DNA of 64,000 nt from Saprospiraceae bacterium (GCA_016715245.1 JADKAS010000010.1:66228-130227); one strand, 5' to 3'. Counted from the stretch's first letter, positions 29,701 to 44,058 are shown. Translations and numbers: made by a program. The notes: generated by a model not told the origin, from the letters alone.

Positions 29701-32700
29701 GCTTCTATTTCCGGGGACAATTCAGTTTGTGACGGCGGAAGTGTGACCTTTACAGCCAGTGGCGGAGTGACTTATGTCTGGAGTACAGGTCCAGCCACTC
29801 CAAGTATCACAGTTTCCAACAATACACCCGTGACAGTTACTGTTACAGATGCCAATGGATGTACTGATACAACAGAAAAAACATTACTTGTTCATCCTGT
29901 TCCGGATGCGGGCGGCGATCAGAGTATCAACTGTTTTGCCACAGATGTCGCTGCGCTTCAGGCAACGGGTACAGGTACCTGGACATTGGTTCCGGGGCCG
30001 GGAACGGCAATGATTGCAGTCGCTACAAACCCAAATACAACAGTGAGCGGATTTTCAGCTCCGGGCACCTATGAATTTATCTGGTCGAACGGATTTTGTG
30101 AAGACAGAGTACAGATAACGGTAGGAAATACCTGCGATTGCCCGACTGGTGACAACAATATAACAGCACCTGCTGTAACCGAAGTTTGTCAGAGTTTTCC
30201 GGCAACCACCATTACCGGAAATAATGCGACTCCAGCCGGGGGAACATATACCTGGGAAATGGAAACCAACGGCAGCGGATTTGTTGCTGCTCCCGGAACA
30301 AACAATCAAAAAGATTATACGACACCGGTTCTCAATCCCGGTATATACAGAATAAAAAGGGTATACGATGTATTTGCCAACGGCAAGGATTGTACTTACG
30401 AAAGTAATATTATTACTATAGAAGTATTTACAAATCCAACCGCTTCGATATCCGGTGACAATTCAGTTTGTGACGGCGGAAACGTAACATTTACAGCCAG
30501 CGGTGGTACTACTTATCTTTGGAGTATTGGTGGTCTTACGACTCCAGGCATCACAGTGTCAAACAATACCCCGGTGACAGTCACAGTTACGGATGCCAAC
30601 GGATGTTCGGATACAGCGGAAAAAACACTAACAGTACACAGCAACCCAACAGCTTCTATCTCCGGAGACAATTCAGTTTGTGACGGCGGAAGTGTAACAT
30701 TTACCGCCAGTGGTGGTACTACTTATTTATGGAGCCAAGGTGGTCTTACGACTCCAGGCATTACCGTTACTGACAATACCACCAGAATTGTAACCGTGAC
30801 GGATGCCAACGGATGTACAGATATAGCAGAAAAAACATTGGTGGTACACACAAATCCAACAGCCTCTATATCCGGTGACAATTCGGTTTGTCAGGGAGGA
30901 AGTGTAACTTTTACGGCCAGTGGTGGTACTACTTATCTTTGGAGTACAGGTAGCCTTACTACTCCAGTCATCACTGTTTCCAATAATACACCTGTGACGG
31001 TTACGGTTACAGATGCCAACGGATGTACGGATACTGCAGAAAAAACATTATTAGTACATTCTAATCCTACTGCAACTATCTCCGGAGACAATTCGGTTTG
31101 TGACGGCGGAAGTGTGACTTTTACCGCCAGCGGAGGAAATACATATGTTTGGAGTACAGGTCCTGGCACACCGAGTATAACAGTGTCAAATAATACACCT
31201 GTATCTGTTACAGTTACAGATGCCAACGGATGTACAGATACAGCAGAAAAAACACTAACAATACATCCCAACCCGACAGCATCCATTTCCGGAGATAATT
31301 CGGTTTGCGACGGTGGAAGTGTGACCTTTACGGCAAACGGCGGGGTGACTTATGTCTGGAGTACAGGTCCAGCCACACCAAGTATCACAGTATCAAACAA
31401 TACACCTGTGACAGTTACCGTTACTGATGCCAACGGATGTAAAGACACAGCAGAAAAAACACTACTTGTTCATCCGGTTCCGGATGCTGGAGGAGATCTG
31501 AGTATCAACTGTTTTGCCACAGATGTCGCTACACTTCAGGCAACAGGTACAGGTACCTGGACATTGGTTCCCGGACCGGGAACTGCAACGATTGCAGTCA
31601 CTACAAATCCAAATACAACGGTAAGCGGATTTTCAGCTCCGGGCACCTATGAATTTATCTGGTCAAACGGTTTTTGTGAAGACAGAGTACAGATAACGGT
31701 AGGAAATACCTGCGATTGCCCGACAGGTGACAACAATATAACAGGTCCGGCAGTAACCGAAGTTTGTCAGAGTTTTCCGGCGACTACTATTACCGGAAAT
31801 AATGCGACTCCGGCAGGGGGAACATATGTCTGGGAAATGGAAATCAATGGCGGCGGATTTGTTGCTGCTCCCGGCACAAACAACCAAAAAGATTATACAA
31901 CTCCGGTTTTCAATCCCGGACTGTACAGAATAAAAAGAGTATACAATGTATTTGCCAATGGTAAGGATTGTGAATATGAAAGTAATATTATTACCATAGA
32001 AGTATTTACAAATCCAATAGCTTCGATTTCCGGAGACAATTCAGTTTGTTCAGGAGGAAGTGTGACTTTTACAGCCAGTGGTGGCGGTACATATGACTGG
32101 AGTACAGGTGGTCCTTCCACTACAAGCATTACGGTCTCAAACAATACACCTGTGACAGTTACTGTAACAGATGCCAACGGATGTACGGATACTGCAGAAA
32201 AAACATTAATAGTACATTCCAATCCAACAGCTATCATCTCAGGAGATGATGATGTTTGTCAGGGAGGAAGTGTAACTTTTACAGCAAGTGGTGGTAATTC
32301 TTATATATGGAGTAATGGTGGTCTTACGACTCCAGGCATTACAGTGTCAAATAATACGCCGGTGACAGTAACAGTAACGGATGCCAACGGATGTACTGAC
32401 ACAGCAGAAAAAACACTTACAGTACATTCCAATCCAACAGCCTCTATTTCCGGAGATGATTCGGTGTGTGACGGAGGCAGTGTCATCTTCACAGCCGCCG
32501 GAGGTGTAGATTATGAATGGAGTACAATGGAAACAACACAAAGTATTACAGTTTCCACCGGAGGACCAACAAGAGTTACTGTAACAGATGCCAACGGTTG
32601 TACGGATACAGCAGAAAAAACCCTTACCATTCATCCGGTTCCGGATGCTGGTCCTGATATTTCCTTAAATTGCTATATTACAGACGCAGCCACATTAAAT

Positions 32701-35700
32701 GCGGCAGGTGTGGGAACATGGTCTTATGGAACAGGTCCAGGTGCACCAAATATTGTAAATGCCAATCAGTCAGATGCCATTGTAAATGGATTTCCTGCTG
32801 CCGGTGTTTATGAAATGTATTGGTCAAATGGTCTTTGCGAAGATGTAATGACTATTACTGTAGGTGATATTTGTGATTGCCCTGCCGGAAATAATAATAT
32901 AACAGCACCAGCTGATGCAGAAGTTTGTTTCGAGTTTCCGCAAACCATCATCGTTGGAAATGACGCAACTCCTGCAGGCGGAAATTATACCTGGGAAATA
33001 TCTGTCAACGGATCTTCTTTTATCGACGCTCCGGGTTTAAACAGTTTAAAAAATTACACTACAAACGTTTTAACTGAAGGAAATTATTCTTTCAGAAGAA
33101 TTTACAGAGTTTTTGCCAATGGTCAGGATTGTGTTTACGAAAGTGATCCTGTAAGTATAACAGTTTTTCCAAATCCTGTGGCAAGTATATCAGGTGATGA
33201 TGCTGTTTGTGAAGGCCAGACTACTGTATTTACAGCCGATGGCGGAGTTACGTACAATTGGGGATCAGGAGCAAATACCATTTCCATTACAGTAACCGAC
33301 AATTCGCCTCAGTTTGTTACAGTAACCGATATTAACGGTTGTACAGCGACAGCTGAAAAGTCTTTATCATTTTATCCAAATCCTTTTGTTACCATTTCAG
33401 GAGACGACAGTGCTTGTGAAGGTTCAGGTGTTACATTTACTGCTCAAGGCGGTCTGGTGTATAATTGGAATACTACCGATAACAGTCAAAGTATCGTCGT
33501 TTTTGATGATATTACAAAAGTTGTCACAGTTACTGATGGTAATGGATGTACGGCTACTGCAGAAAAAACATTAACCATTAACAGCAATCCGGTTGCATCC
33601 ATCAATGGAGACGACAGTGTTTGTGATGGCGGATCTGTAACCTTTACAGCAGATGGAGGAACAATATATCTTTGGAATACTAATGACAATACACAAAGTA
33701 TCAATGTTACCGATGGTTTGACAAAATTTGTCACCGTAACAGATGGTAATGGATGTACAGCCACTGCAGAAAAAACTTTGACAATTCATCCGGTTCCTGA
33801 TGCCGGACCTGATGTTATTATCAATTGTTATATTGACGGAAGTATAAATATGAATGCTTCAGGTTCGGGAACCTGGTCATACAATACAACAACAGGCAAT
33901 GCAACCATTACAAATACAAATGATCCTAACACAACAATAAGCGGGTTCAGTAATGCAGGTGTTTACCAGTTTTACTGGTCAAACAATTTCTGTGAAGATA
34001 TTGTCATAGTGAATGTAGGTGACAATTGTGATTGCCCAACCGGAGATAATCAGATTACAGTACCGGCAGTTACAGAAATCTGTAATGAATATCCTTCTAC
34101 ATTAATTGAAGGAAATAACGGAACACCTGCCGGTGGTACCTACCTTTGGTATATAAATACAAACAATACCGGCTTTGTGTCTGCGGGCGGTGTCAACAAT
34201 ACAAAAGATTTTACCACCGGAATATTAAGCGTGGGAGATTATCAGTTCAGAAGAGTGTATACTGTTCAGGCCAATGGTCAGGATTGTATTTACGAAAGTA
34301 ATCCTGTTGCGATCACTGTTTTTGAAAATCCGACAGCTGTTATCACCGGTGATAATGCCATCTGCGAAGGTGAGAGTACAACTTTTACTGCGTCAGGCGG
34401 TGTAAGTTACAACTGGGGTGGAAGTATTGTTACTGATATCATCACAGTAAGTGACAATACAGAAAGAACAGTAATTGTAACAGATGCCAATGGCTGTACA
34501 GACAGTGCTTCCAAAACACTGGTTGTCAATGCGAATCCAACAGCTGTCATCAACGGAGACAATGAAGTTTGCGAAGGTGAAAGTGCTACGTTTACGGCCA
34601 ATGGAGGAACAACATACCTTTGGTCAAATGGTGTAACAACACAAAGTATCACGGTTAGTAATAATATTCCTGTGGATGTAACTGTAACTGATGTCAACGG
34701 ATGTTCAGACAGTACTTCCAAAACATTGACAATACACGACAATCCTGTTGCTTCCATATCAGGAGATGAAAATATTTGTGAAGGAGAAAGCACAATTTTT
34801 ACAGCAGAAGGTGGATTATCCTATAGTTGGAACACAAATCAAAATATACAAAGTATAACAGTTTCAGATGAATTAACCAAAACAGTTACAGTAACAGATA
34901 GCAATGGTTGTACGGCAACAGCTGAAAAATCATTGAATATACATCCGGTTCCGGATGCAGGACCAGACCTGAGCGTCAATTGTTATATTTCCGACTCCGT
35001 GATTTTAAATGGTGACGGTTCAGGAACATGGGCATTTGGTGTCAGACCGGGAGATCCTGTCATCAGTAATATAAACGATCCTAATGCTGTTGTCAGTGGA
35101 TTTCCGGCTCCAGGTTCTTACCAACTGTATTATTCCGGTGCTTACTGCGAAGATGAGGTTATGATAACAGTAGGTGACAATTGTGATTGTCCGACCGGAA
35201 ATAATCAGATTTTTGCACCAGCTCTTGCAGAAATCTGCAATGAATATCCGGCTACATTAATAGGAGGAAATGATGCAACACCTGCCGGTGGAACTTATGT
35301 CTGGCAAATGAATACCAACAACACAGTATTTGTGTCTGCAACAGGCATCAACAATACAAAAGATTATACAACAGCAGTATTACCTGTTGGACAATATATC
35401 ATCCGAAGAGTGTACACAGTACAGGTCAACGGCCAGGAATGTGTATATGAAAGCAATCCTGTGAGCTTTACAGTGCACAATAATCCTACAGCACAAATCA
35501 CCGGAGATGATGAAATTTGTGATGGTGAAAGTACAACGTTTACCGCAAACGGAGGAGCTTCCTACAATTGGGGACCAAGTCAAAACAATCAAAGTATCAC
35601 TGTTTCCACTGCAAATACATTTACAGTAACAGTAACAGATGTAAATAATTGTACCGATACGGAAAGCATTACCCTTACAGTACACAATAACCCGACAGCA

Positions 35701-38700
35701 CAAATCACCGGAGATGATGAAATTTGTGATGGCGAAAGCACTACATTTACAGCAAACGGAGGAAGCACGTATAATTGGGGACCAAACGGAAGTGCTCAGG
35801 ATATCACTGTTTCCACTGCAAATACATTTACAGTTACAGTAACAGATGTAAATAATTGTACCGATACGGAAAGCATTACCCTTACAGTACACAATAACCC
35901 GACAGCACAAATCACCGGAGATGATGAAATTTGTGATGGCGAAAGCACTACATTTACAGCAAACGGAGGAAGTAGTTACACTTGGGGACCAAACGGAAGT
36001 GCTCAAAACATCACTGTATCCACTGCAAATACATTTACAGTTACAGTAACAGATGTAAATAATTGTACCGATACGGAAAGTATTACCCTTACAGTTCACA
36101 ATAATCCGACAGCACAAATCACCGGAGATGATGAAATTTGTGAAGGCGAAAGTACAACGTTTACCGCAAGCGGAGGAAGCACCTATAATTGGGGACCAAG
36201 TCAAAACAATCAAAGTATTACTGTTTCCACTGCAAATACATTTACAGTTACAGTTACAGATGCAAATAATTGTTCAGATACCGAAAGTATCACTTTGATA
36301 GTAAATCCTCAACCTGATGCAGGACCTGATATGACTGCCAATTGTTATGTTTCCGATAATGTTGCCATGAATGCAAGTGGTACAGGAACCTGGAGCTTTG
36401 GTACAACAGCCGGAACAGCTTCTATCAGCAATGTTAATAATGCTAATGCAGTTTTAAGCGGCTTCACTGCACCGGGACAATATGAAATGATCTGGACAAA
36501 CGGAAATTGTGAAGACAGGGTAATGATCACTGTCAATAACAATTGTGATTGTCCGACCGGAGATAATCAGATTTTTGCACCTGCTCTTGCAGAAATCTGT
36601 AATGAATATCCGGCTACATTAATAGGAGGAAATGATGGAACGCCTGCCGGTGGAACGTATATCTGGCAAATGAACACTAATAGTGCCGGATTTGTAACCG
36701 CAACAGGCATCAACAATACAAAAGATTATACAACAGCAGTTTTACCTGTTGGACAATATATCATCAGAAGAGTGTATACAGTACAGGTCAACGGTCAGGA
36801 TTGTGTATATGAAAGCAATCCTGTCAGTATCACAGTTCACGCTAATCCTGTAGCAAGTATATCAGGAGATGATGAAGTTTGTGAAGGGGAAAATGCAACG
36901 TTTACCGCAAACGGTGGAGTAAGTTATCTTTGGTCAAACGGACAAACAACTGAAAGTATCATAGTGAGTAATAATACTCGGTCGATGTAATTGTAACAGA
37001 CGCTAATGGTTGTACGGACAGTGCTTCAAAAAACTTTGGTTGTCAATGCCAACCCAACAGCTGTCATCTCAGGAGATGATGAAATTTGTGAAGGTGAAAA
37101 TGCAATATTTACTGCTTCAGGTGGAACCAGTTACAACTGGGGTGGAAGTATAATTACAGATAACATCACGGTAAGTGACAATACAGAAAGAACGGTAATT
37201 GTAACAGATGCCAATGGATGTACAGACAGCGCTTCCAAAACATTGACGATAAACACTAATCCGGTTGCATCCATCACCGGAGATGATGAAATTTGTGATG
37301 GTGAAAGCACAACGTTTACAGCAAACGGTGGAATTACCTACAATTGGACATCTGGTAATAATCAAAGTATTACTGTTTCGACGGCAAATACGTATACAGT
37401 AACCGTTACAGATTCGAACAATTGTTCAGATACCGAAAGTATCACTTTGATAGTAAATCCTCAACCTGATGCAGGACCTGATATGACTGCCAATTGTTAT
37501 GTTTCCGATAATGTTGCCATGAATGCAAGCGGTACAGGAACATGGAGCTTTGGTACAACAGCCGGAACAGCTTCTATCAGCAATGTAAATAATGCTAATG
37601 CAGTTTTAAGTGGTTTCACTGCACCGGGACAATATGAAATGATCTGGACCAACGGAAATTGTGAAGACAGGGTAATGATCACTGTCAATAACAATTGTGA
37701 TTGTCCGACCGGAGATAACCAGATTTTTGCACCTGCTCTTGCAGAAATCTGTAATGAATATCCGGCTACATTAATAGGAGGAAATGATGCAACACCTGCC
37801 GGTGGAACTTATGGTTGGCAAATGAATGCCAACAGCGGAGGATTTATGTCTGCAGGTGGTGTCAACAATACAAAAGATTATACAACAGCAGTTTTACCTG
37901 TTGGACAATATATCATCAGAAGAGTGTATACAGTACAGGTCAACGGTCAGGATTGTGTATATGAAAGCAATCCTGTCAGTATCACAGTTCACGCTAATCC
38001 TGTAGCAAGTATATCAGGAGATGATGAAGTTTGTGAAGGGGAAAATGCAACGTTTACCGCAAACGGTGGAGTAAGTTATCTTTGGTCAAACGGACAAACA
38101 ACTGAAAGTATCATAGTGAGTAATAATACTCCGGTCGATGTAATTGTAACAGACGCTAATGGTTGTACGGACAGTGCTTCAAAAACTTTGGTTGTCAATG
38201 CCAACCCAACAGCTGTCATCTCAGGAGATGATGAAATTTGTGAAGGTGAAAATGCAATATTTACTGCTTCAGGTGGAACCAGTTACAACTGGGGTGGAAG
38301 TATAATTACAGATAACATCACGGTAAGTAACAATACAGAAAGAACGGTAATTGTAACAGATGCCAATGGATGTACAGACAGCGCTTCCAAAACATTGACG
38401 ATAAACACTAATCCGGTTGCATCCATCACCGGAGATGATGAAATTTGTGAAGGCGAAAGTACAACGTTTACCGCAAGCGGAGGAAGCACCTATAATTGGG
38501 GACCAAGTCAAAACAATCAAAGTATTACTGTTTCCACTGCAAATACATTTACAGTTACAGTTACAGATGTTAATAATTGTACTGATACAGAAAGCGTAAC
38601 CCTGATAGTTAACCTGGTACCTGATGCAGGCCCTGATATGACTGCCAATTGTTATGTTTCTGATAATGTTGCCATGAACGCCAGTGGTACAGGTACATGG

Positions 38701-41700
38701 AGTTTTGGCACAACAGCCGGAACAGGTTCTATCAGCAATGTGAATAATGCTAATGCAGTCATTAGTGGTTTCACTGCACCGGGTCAATATGAACTGATCT
38801 GGACAAACGGAAATTGTGAAGACAGGGTAATGATCACTGTCAATAACAATTGCGATTGTCCGACAGGGGACAACCAGATTTTTGCACCTGCACTGGCAGA
38901 AATATGTACTGAATATCCTTCTACATTAATAGGAGGAAACGATGCAACACCTGCCGGAGGAACTTATGACTGGCAAATGAATACCAATAGCGGAGGATTT
39001 ATGTCTGCAGGCGGTGTCAACAATACAAAAGATTATACAACAGCAGTTTTACCTGTTGGACAATATATCATCCGAAGAGTGTACACAGTACAGGTCAACG
39101 GTCAGGATTGTGTATATGAAAGCAATCCTGTCAGTATCACAGTTCACGCTAATCCTGTAGCAAGTATATCAGGAGATGATGAAGTTTGTGAAGGTGAAAG
39201 TACAATATTTACCGCTTCCGGTGGTGTAAGTTATGTTTGGTCAAATGGACCAACAACTGAAAGTATCACAGTAAGCAATAGTATTCAAAGTGATGTAACT
39301 GTAACAGACGCCAATGGTTGTACTGACAGTGCTTCAAAAACACTGGTTGTCAATGCCAATCCAACAGCTGTCATCAACGGAGAAAATGAAGTTTGCGAAG
39401 GCGAAAGTGCTACGTTTACGGCCAATGGAGGAACTACATACCTTTGGTCAAATGGTGCAACAACACAAAGTATCAAGGTTAGTAATAATACTCCAGTGGA
39501 TGTAACGGTAAGAGACGCCAACGGATGTAAAGACAGTGCTTCCAAAACACTGGTTGTCAATGCCAATCCAACAGCCATCATCAGCGGAGAAGATGAAGTT
39601 TGTGAAGGGGGAAGTGTCGTTTTTACTGCCAGCGGAGGAGATACCTATGATTGGGGATCAGGAAATACGACACCAACAATCACTGTAACTAACAGTATAC
39701 CAGTTGTGGTGACAGTGACCGACGCCAACGGATGTAAAGACACTGCTGAAAAAACCCTAATCATTTATCCTTATCCGGATGCAGGGGATAATCTCGTAGC
39801 TAATTGTTTTTCGAAAGATAATGTTGTCATGCAGGCAATTGGTACAGGAACTTGGAGTTTGAAAACTTCAGGTCTGACCGTAATAATTTCTGATATAAAT
39901 GATCCTAATGCTACCATGAGTGATTTCAGTGGTCCCGGTATGTATGAATTTATATGGACCAATGGTCATTGTGAAGATATAGTTCTGGTCAATGTTAATG
40001 ACAATTGTGATTGCCCCGGAGGTGATAACAATATAACAGTGCCGATTTTTTCAGCTGTTTGTGTTATTTTTCCGGATTCCAAATTATCCGGAGCCAATAC
40101 AGTTGATGTAGGAGGAACTTATGCCTGGTTTTACGAAAGAGATAACGGAACTGCAACCTTAGTTGGAAATACTGAAGATTATCAAACGGGAGATTTAACC
40201 GTCGGAAATCATAAATACCAAAGGGTGTATTCACTTCAGGTAAATAATAAAAATTGTGTTTACAACAGTAACGTTATAGGTATTGATGTTCATCCTGAAC
40301 CGGATGCCATAATTCAAGGGGATAATGAAATATGTCAAGGTAATCAGACCACTCTGACTGCTACCGGAGGTGTGACTTATAAATGGAGCACAGGGGAAGA
40401 AACTGAGACCATTACCGTTACAAATGTGAATGATGTTTTTGTGACAGTGACCAATATATTCAATTGTCAGGATGTGGCCAATATGACCATTACAAATCTT
40501 GATATTCCGGTTGTCGGAATCAATGGCGTAGACGAAATCTGCGAAGGCCAGACGGCAACCTTTACTGCATTCGGTGGTGATACCTATGAGTGGAGCAATA
40601 CTGAATCCAATGTTTCTATTACTGTAGGTGTGGCCGGAGATTATATCGTAACGGTAACTGACAGTAAAGGTTGTACAGCAGTAGCAAGCAAATCTTTAAT
40701 CGTAAATCCTTTGCCTGAAGCTGGAAATGATAAAATTATTAATTGCTATGTAAGCGGTTCAATTGCTATGAATGCAACCGGAACCGGAACCTGGACTTTT
40801 ACAGGTCCTGGTACAGCTTCGATTAGTGACCCGTCTGACCCTAACACATTAATTACAGGATTTTCTGCTCCTGGTGTATACGAATTGATATGGTCTGACG
40901 GAAAATGTGAGGATACAGCCTTTATTACTGTCAATGATAATTGTGATTGTCCAACCGGTGATAATAATATCAATGACCCGAATCTTACCGTTTGTAAACT
41001 TTTACCGGAAACTATAATTACCGGAAATGATGCGACACCGGCAGGAGGAACCTACCGATGGGAATATGCGAACAATGGCGGAGCCTATACTCCGGCTGCA
41101 GGCATCAACAATAACAGAGATTTTACAACAGAAGTATTAAACACCGGAACTCATGCTTTTGTAAGAATATACACAGTTACAGTGGACAATAAAGAATGTA
41201 TTTACAACAGTAATGAAGTTTCTTTTAGCGTTAATCCTGAACCGGTTGTTACTATTACCGGACAAAACGAAATTTGCGACGGTAAAGAAACTGAATTTGT
41301 TGCCAGTGGTGGTGAAACTTATAAATGGAGTTCACTGGAAGAAACCGCATCGATTTTTGTTCGTGACAATATAGAAAGGATTGTTACCGTAACGGATGCC
41401 AATGGTTGTAGTGCAACTGCTTCCAAAACACTTACTATTCTGGACAACCCTGTCGTTTCTGTTTCAGGACCTGACTTTGTTTGTGTTGGAGAAGAAGTTG
41501 AATTTACAGCTACCGGCGGAGACAGATATGAATGGAATACCGGGGAATTAACCTCTGCAATAACGGTTAAAGATGACAGAGAAAGAATTGTAACCGTAAC
41601 TGATGCTAATGGTTGTAGTGCAACCGCTTCCAAAACATTGACACTAGTGGATGTACCTGAAGCGGGACCTGACCAGACGGTTAATTGTTGGATAAGAGAT

Positions 41701-44058
41701 AATATTACCATGAGCGGAAGCGGTTCCGGTACCTGGACATATGTTTCATCTGCGGGGACAGCCAATATTCAGGATATTGCAGATCCAAATACTATAATAT
41801 CCGACTTTTCAGCACCGGGATTGTATGAATTTACCTGGTCAAATGGACAATGTTTTGATGTTGTATCCGTCACAGTAAATGACAATTGTGATTGCCCGAA
41901 CGGCGATAATACCGTAAGCAATCCGGGAAATGTTGAAATTTGTGGCATCTACTATATCTGGGAATATGCCTTCAATAATAGTGGTTTTGGACCTGCAGCA
42001 GGTGTAAATGATGCTAAAGATTATACAACACTTGATTTAACCGTTGGACAACATGACTTCAGGAGAATCTACACCGTTCAGTATAATGGAAATGTCTGTG
42101 TTTACACCAGCGAACTTATTTCCGTGCTTGTACATCCTGAACCATTAGCTGCCATCATTGGTGATGACAGAATCTGTGAAGGCAAAACAACCACATTTTT
42201 TGCCTCAGGAGGTATCACTTACGAATGGAACATAGGCGGCAACACACAAAGTATTGATGTAAATGATGACAGAATGAGAGTGGTCACAGTAACAGACAAT
42301 AACGGCTGTACTGCAACAGCCTCCAAAATACTTGATGTTCTGGATAATCCTGTAGCGGTAATAAACAACATAAATGCCATTTGCGAAGGAAGTACTACTT
42401 CTTTCACAGCTGGTGGCGGAGTAAATTATGTGTGGAATTCAGGAGATACAGGACCAGTGATCACCGTAGGCGATGATCTGGACAGAATAGTTACCGTAAC
42501 AGATGCCAACGGATGTACGGCAACAGCAAGTTCCTCCGTCACGATCAATCCATTACCGGTAGCTGTTATAACAGGTGGTGATGAAATCTGTGCCGGTGAA
42601 ACAACAGTTTTCACAGCAACAGGTGGCGTAACTTATATCTGGAGTTCAGGTGAAACAACGACATCAATTTCTGTTTCTGATGACACAGAAAGAACAGTTA
42701 CCGTAACAGACATTAACCTTTGTTCCAATACAGCTTCAAAGAACTTAATTGTAAATGACGTCAAATATGCCGGTGATGATATCTATGTGGACTGTTACAA
42801 AGATGTAGAAGTGATAATGAAAGCCGAAGGTAACGGATCATGGAAAGCTGGAAATAATAATCCTGCCCTCGTTGTAATTGAAGATGTTACGAATGCTGGA
42901 ACCAGGATTTCAGGTTTCAATATTCCGGGTATCTATACTTTTATATGGTCTGATGGAAAGTGTCAGGATGAAATTCAGGTCGTAGCAGGAAATGATTGTC
43001 CTTGTGAAGACGTATTGACCGAAATTTATCCGCCACAAAATCCGGTGTTCTGCGAATTTGTAAAAGAGATTGTCATTACAGGAAACAGACCTGCGGCTTC
43101 CGGCACTTTCGAATGGGAATACAGTTATAACGCGGGCTCATTTGCGAAAGCCACAGGCATCAACAATGAAGCAGATTATAAAGCTGAAAACCTCAATGTC
43201 GGCACACATTCTTTCAGAAGAATATTTATCTTCGCAGGAAGTGATAATAAAATATGTACTGATACAAGTAATATCGTTTTAATAGAAGTTATCAATGCTC
43301 TTGAAAATGATTTTGACCTTACGTTATATCCTGATCCTGTTTGTGTTGGTGATACAGTATTTGTGTCGGCCAACAGTTTATCACCATCTACTTATAAATG
43401 GACATTGGTGAAAAATAACGGCGTAATCACCGGAAATGGTGATAATGCTGTCATTATACCTCTTAATGAAGGAGAATTTACCCTGGCAGTAACGCAGATT
43501 TCAGAATTTTGCGAACAGGTTTCTGAGCCTAAATATTTTGATTTTACTGTCAATCCTTTACCAAGGGTTGTTTTGGGCAGAGACACCATTATCTGTGATC
43601 AGGACGAAGGTTTTGAAATCAAAATAGACAATTTTGTAGATATAACATGGAACGATGGTTCAAAAGCCAATTCCATTTATGTTGAAGAATCCGGAATTTA
43701 CGAAGTTATGGTCAAAGATGAAAACGGATGTATCGGACACGATGAAATCGTCATCAGAGATTTCTGTTGTAAAGTATATTATCCGAATATTATCAAGCTT
43801 ACCAGCGCCAATTACATCAACAGACAATTCCAGATCAAAGAGTCAGGATGTGTTATATCATCAGAACTCTGGGTTTATGATCGTTGGGGAAATCTTGTGT
43901 ACAAATCCGATGATGGTTTGTTGCCGTGGGACGGTACCTTCAGCGGAGACTTTGTTGAACAAGGCGTTTATACGTTTATTTTCAAGTACAAGGCATTGGA
44001 TGAAAACGATAATGAATTTTCAGAAAAACTGGCAGGAGATATTACCATTCTGCGGTAA
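26747..44058 (+). CDS. Giant-family surface protein 4, about 5770 aa, T9SS B
   Basis: One very large gene, about 17.3 kb. The first piece (26747-27496) gives a signal peptide (ends VKSQ) and the family N-terminal domain (NGIDPPSTAPGMNSGDF, FSNGFTIGG). A one-base loss at about 27465-27472 breaks the frame; the next frame continues the same Ig-like module (SSTDQDILIGSA) without loss of sequence. A second break at 36979-37033 is a -1/+1 pair that leaves the frame unchanged on both sides. The stalk holds about 44 short repeats of about 69 residues (core GDNSVCDGGSVTFTASGG, then TVTDANGCTDTAEKTL). Twelve long modules of about 180 residues (PDAGPD...NCY..., CDCPTGDN, PAGGTY, YTTAVLPVGQ) interrupt them. 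The protein ends with CCKVYYPN and a type B (gliding-motility-type) sorting domain: ELWVYDRWGNLVYKS, WDGTFSG, GVYTFIFKYKA. The inferred role is a long surface filament or adhesin exported by T9SS. Confidence 0.85.
28051..29292 (+). repeat. Tandem duplication of a 621-bp block in giant gene 4
   Basis: 28051-28671 and 28672-29292 are near-identical at DNA level. Each consists of three 207-bp (69-codon) repeats with the core order NNSVCNGG, DEICTGG, DNICVGG. The copies differ by only scattered substitutions. Confidence 0.85.
35484..36311 (+). repeat. Four tandem 207-bp repeats in giant gene 4
   Basis: Units start at about 35484, 35691, 35898 and 36105, exactly 207 bp apart. Each encodes the same 69-residue unit (AQITGDDEICDGESTTF ... 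TVTDVNNCTDTESITL). The middle copies are nearly identical at DNA level, indicating recent expansion or gene conversion. Confidence 0.88.
36319..39780 (+). repeat. Three copies of a 1.15-kb super-repeat in giant gene 4
   Basis: Copies begin at 36319, 37471 and 38626, with lengths 1152, 1155 and 1155 bp. Each holds one long module (MTANCYVSDNVAMNASGTG) plus three short repeats. Similarity is close enough that single-base indels can be recognised by comparing copies. Farther on the same architecture continues with about 940-bp units (long module plus two short repeats). Confidence 0.85.

Noticed and set aside
28116..36213. Many minus-strand open frames inside giant gene 4
   Set aside because: They are shadows of the codon pattern of the repeats (the same antisense peptide recurs at each repeat copy, for example 28116 and 28737) and have no independent start signals.
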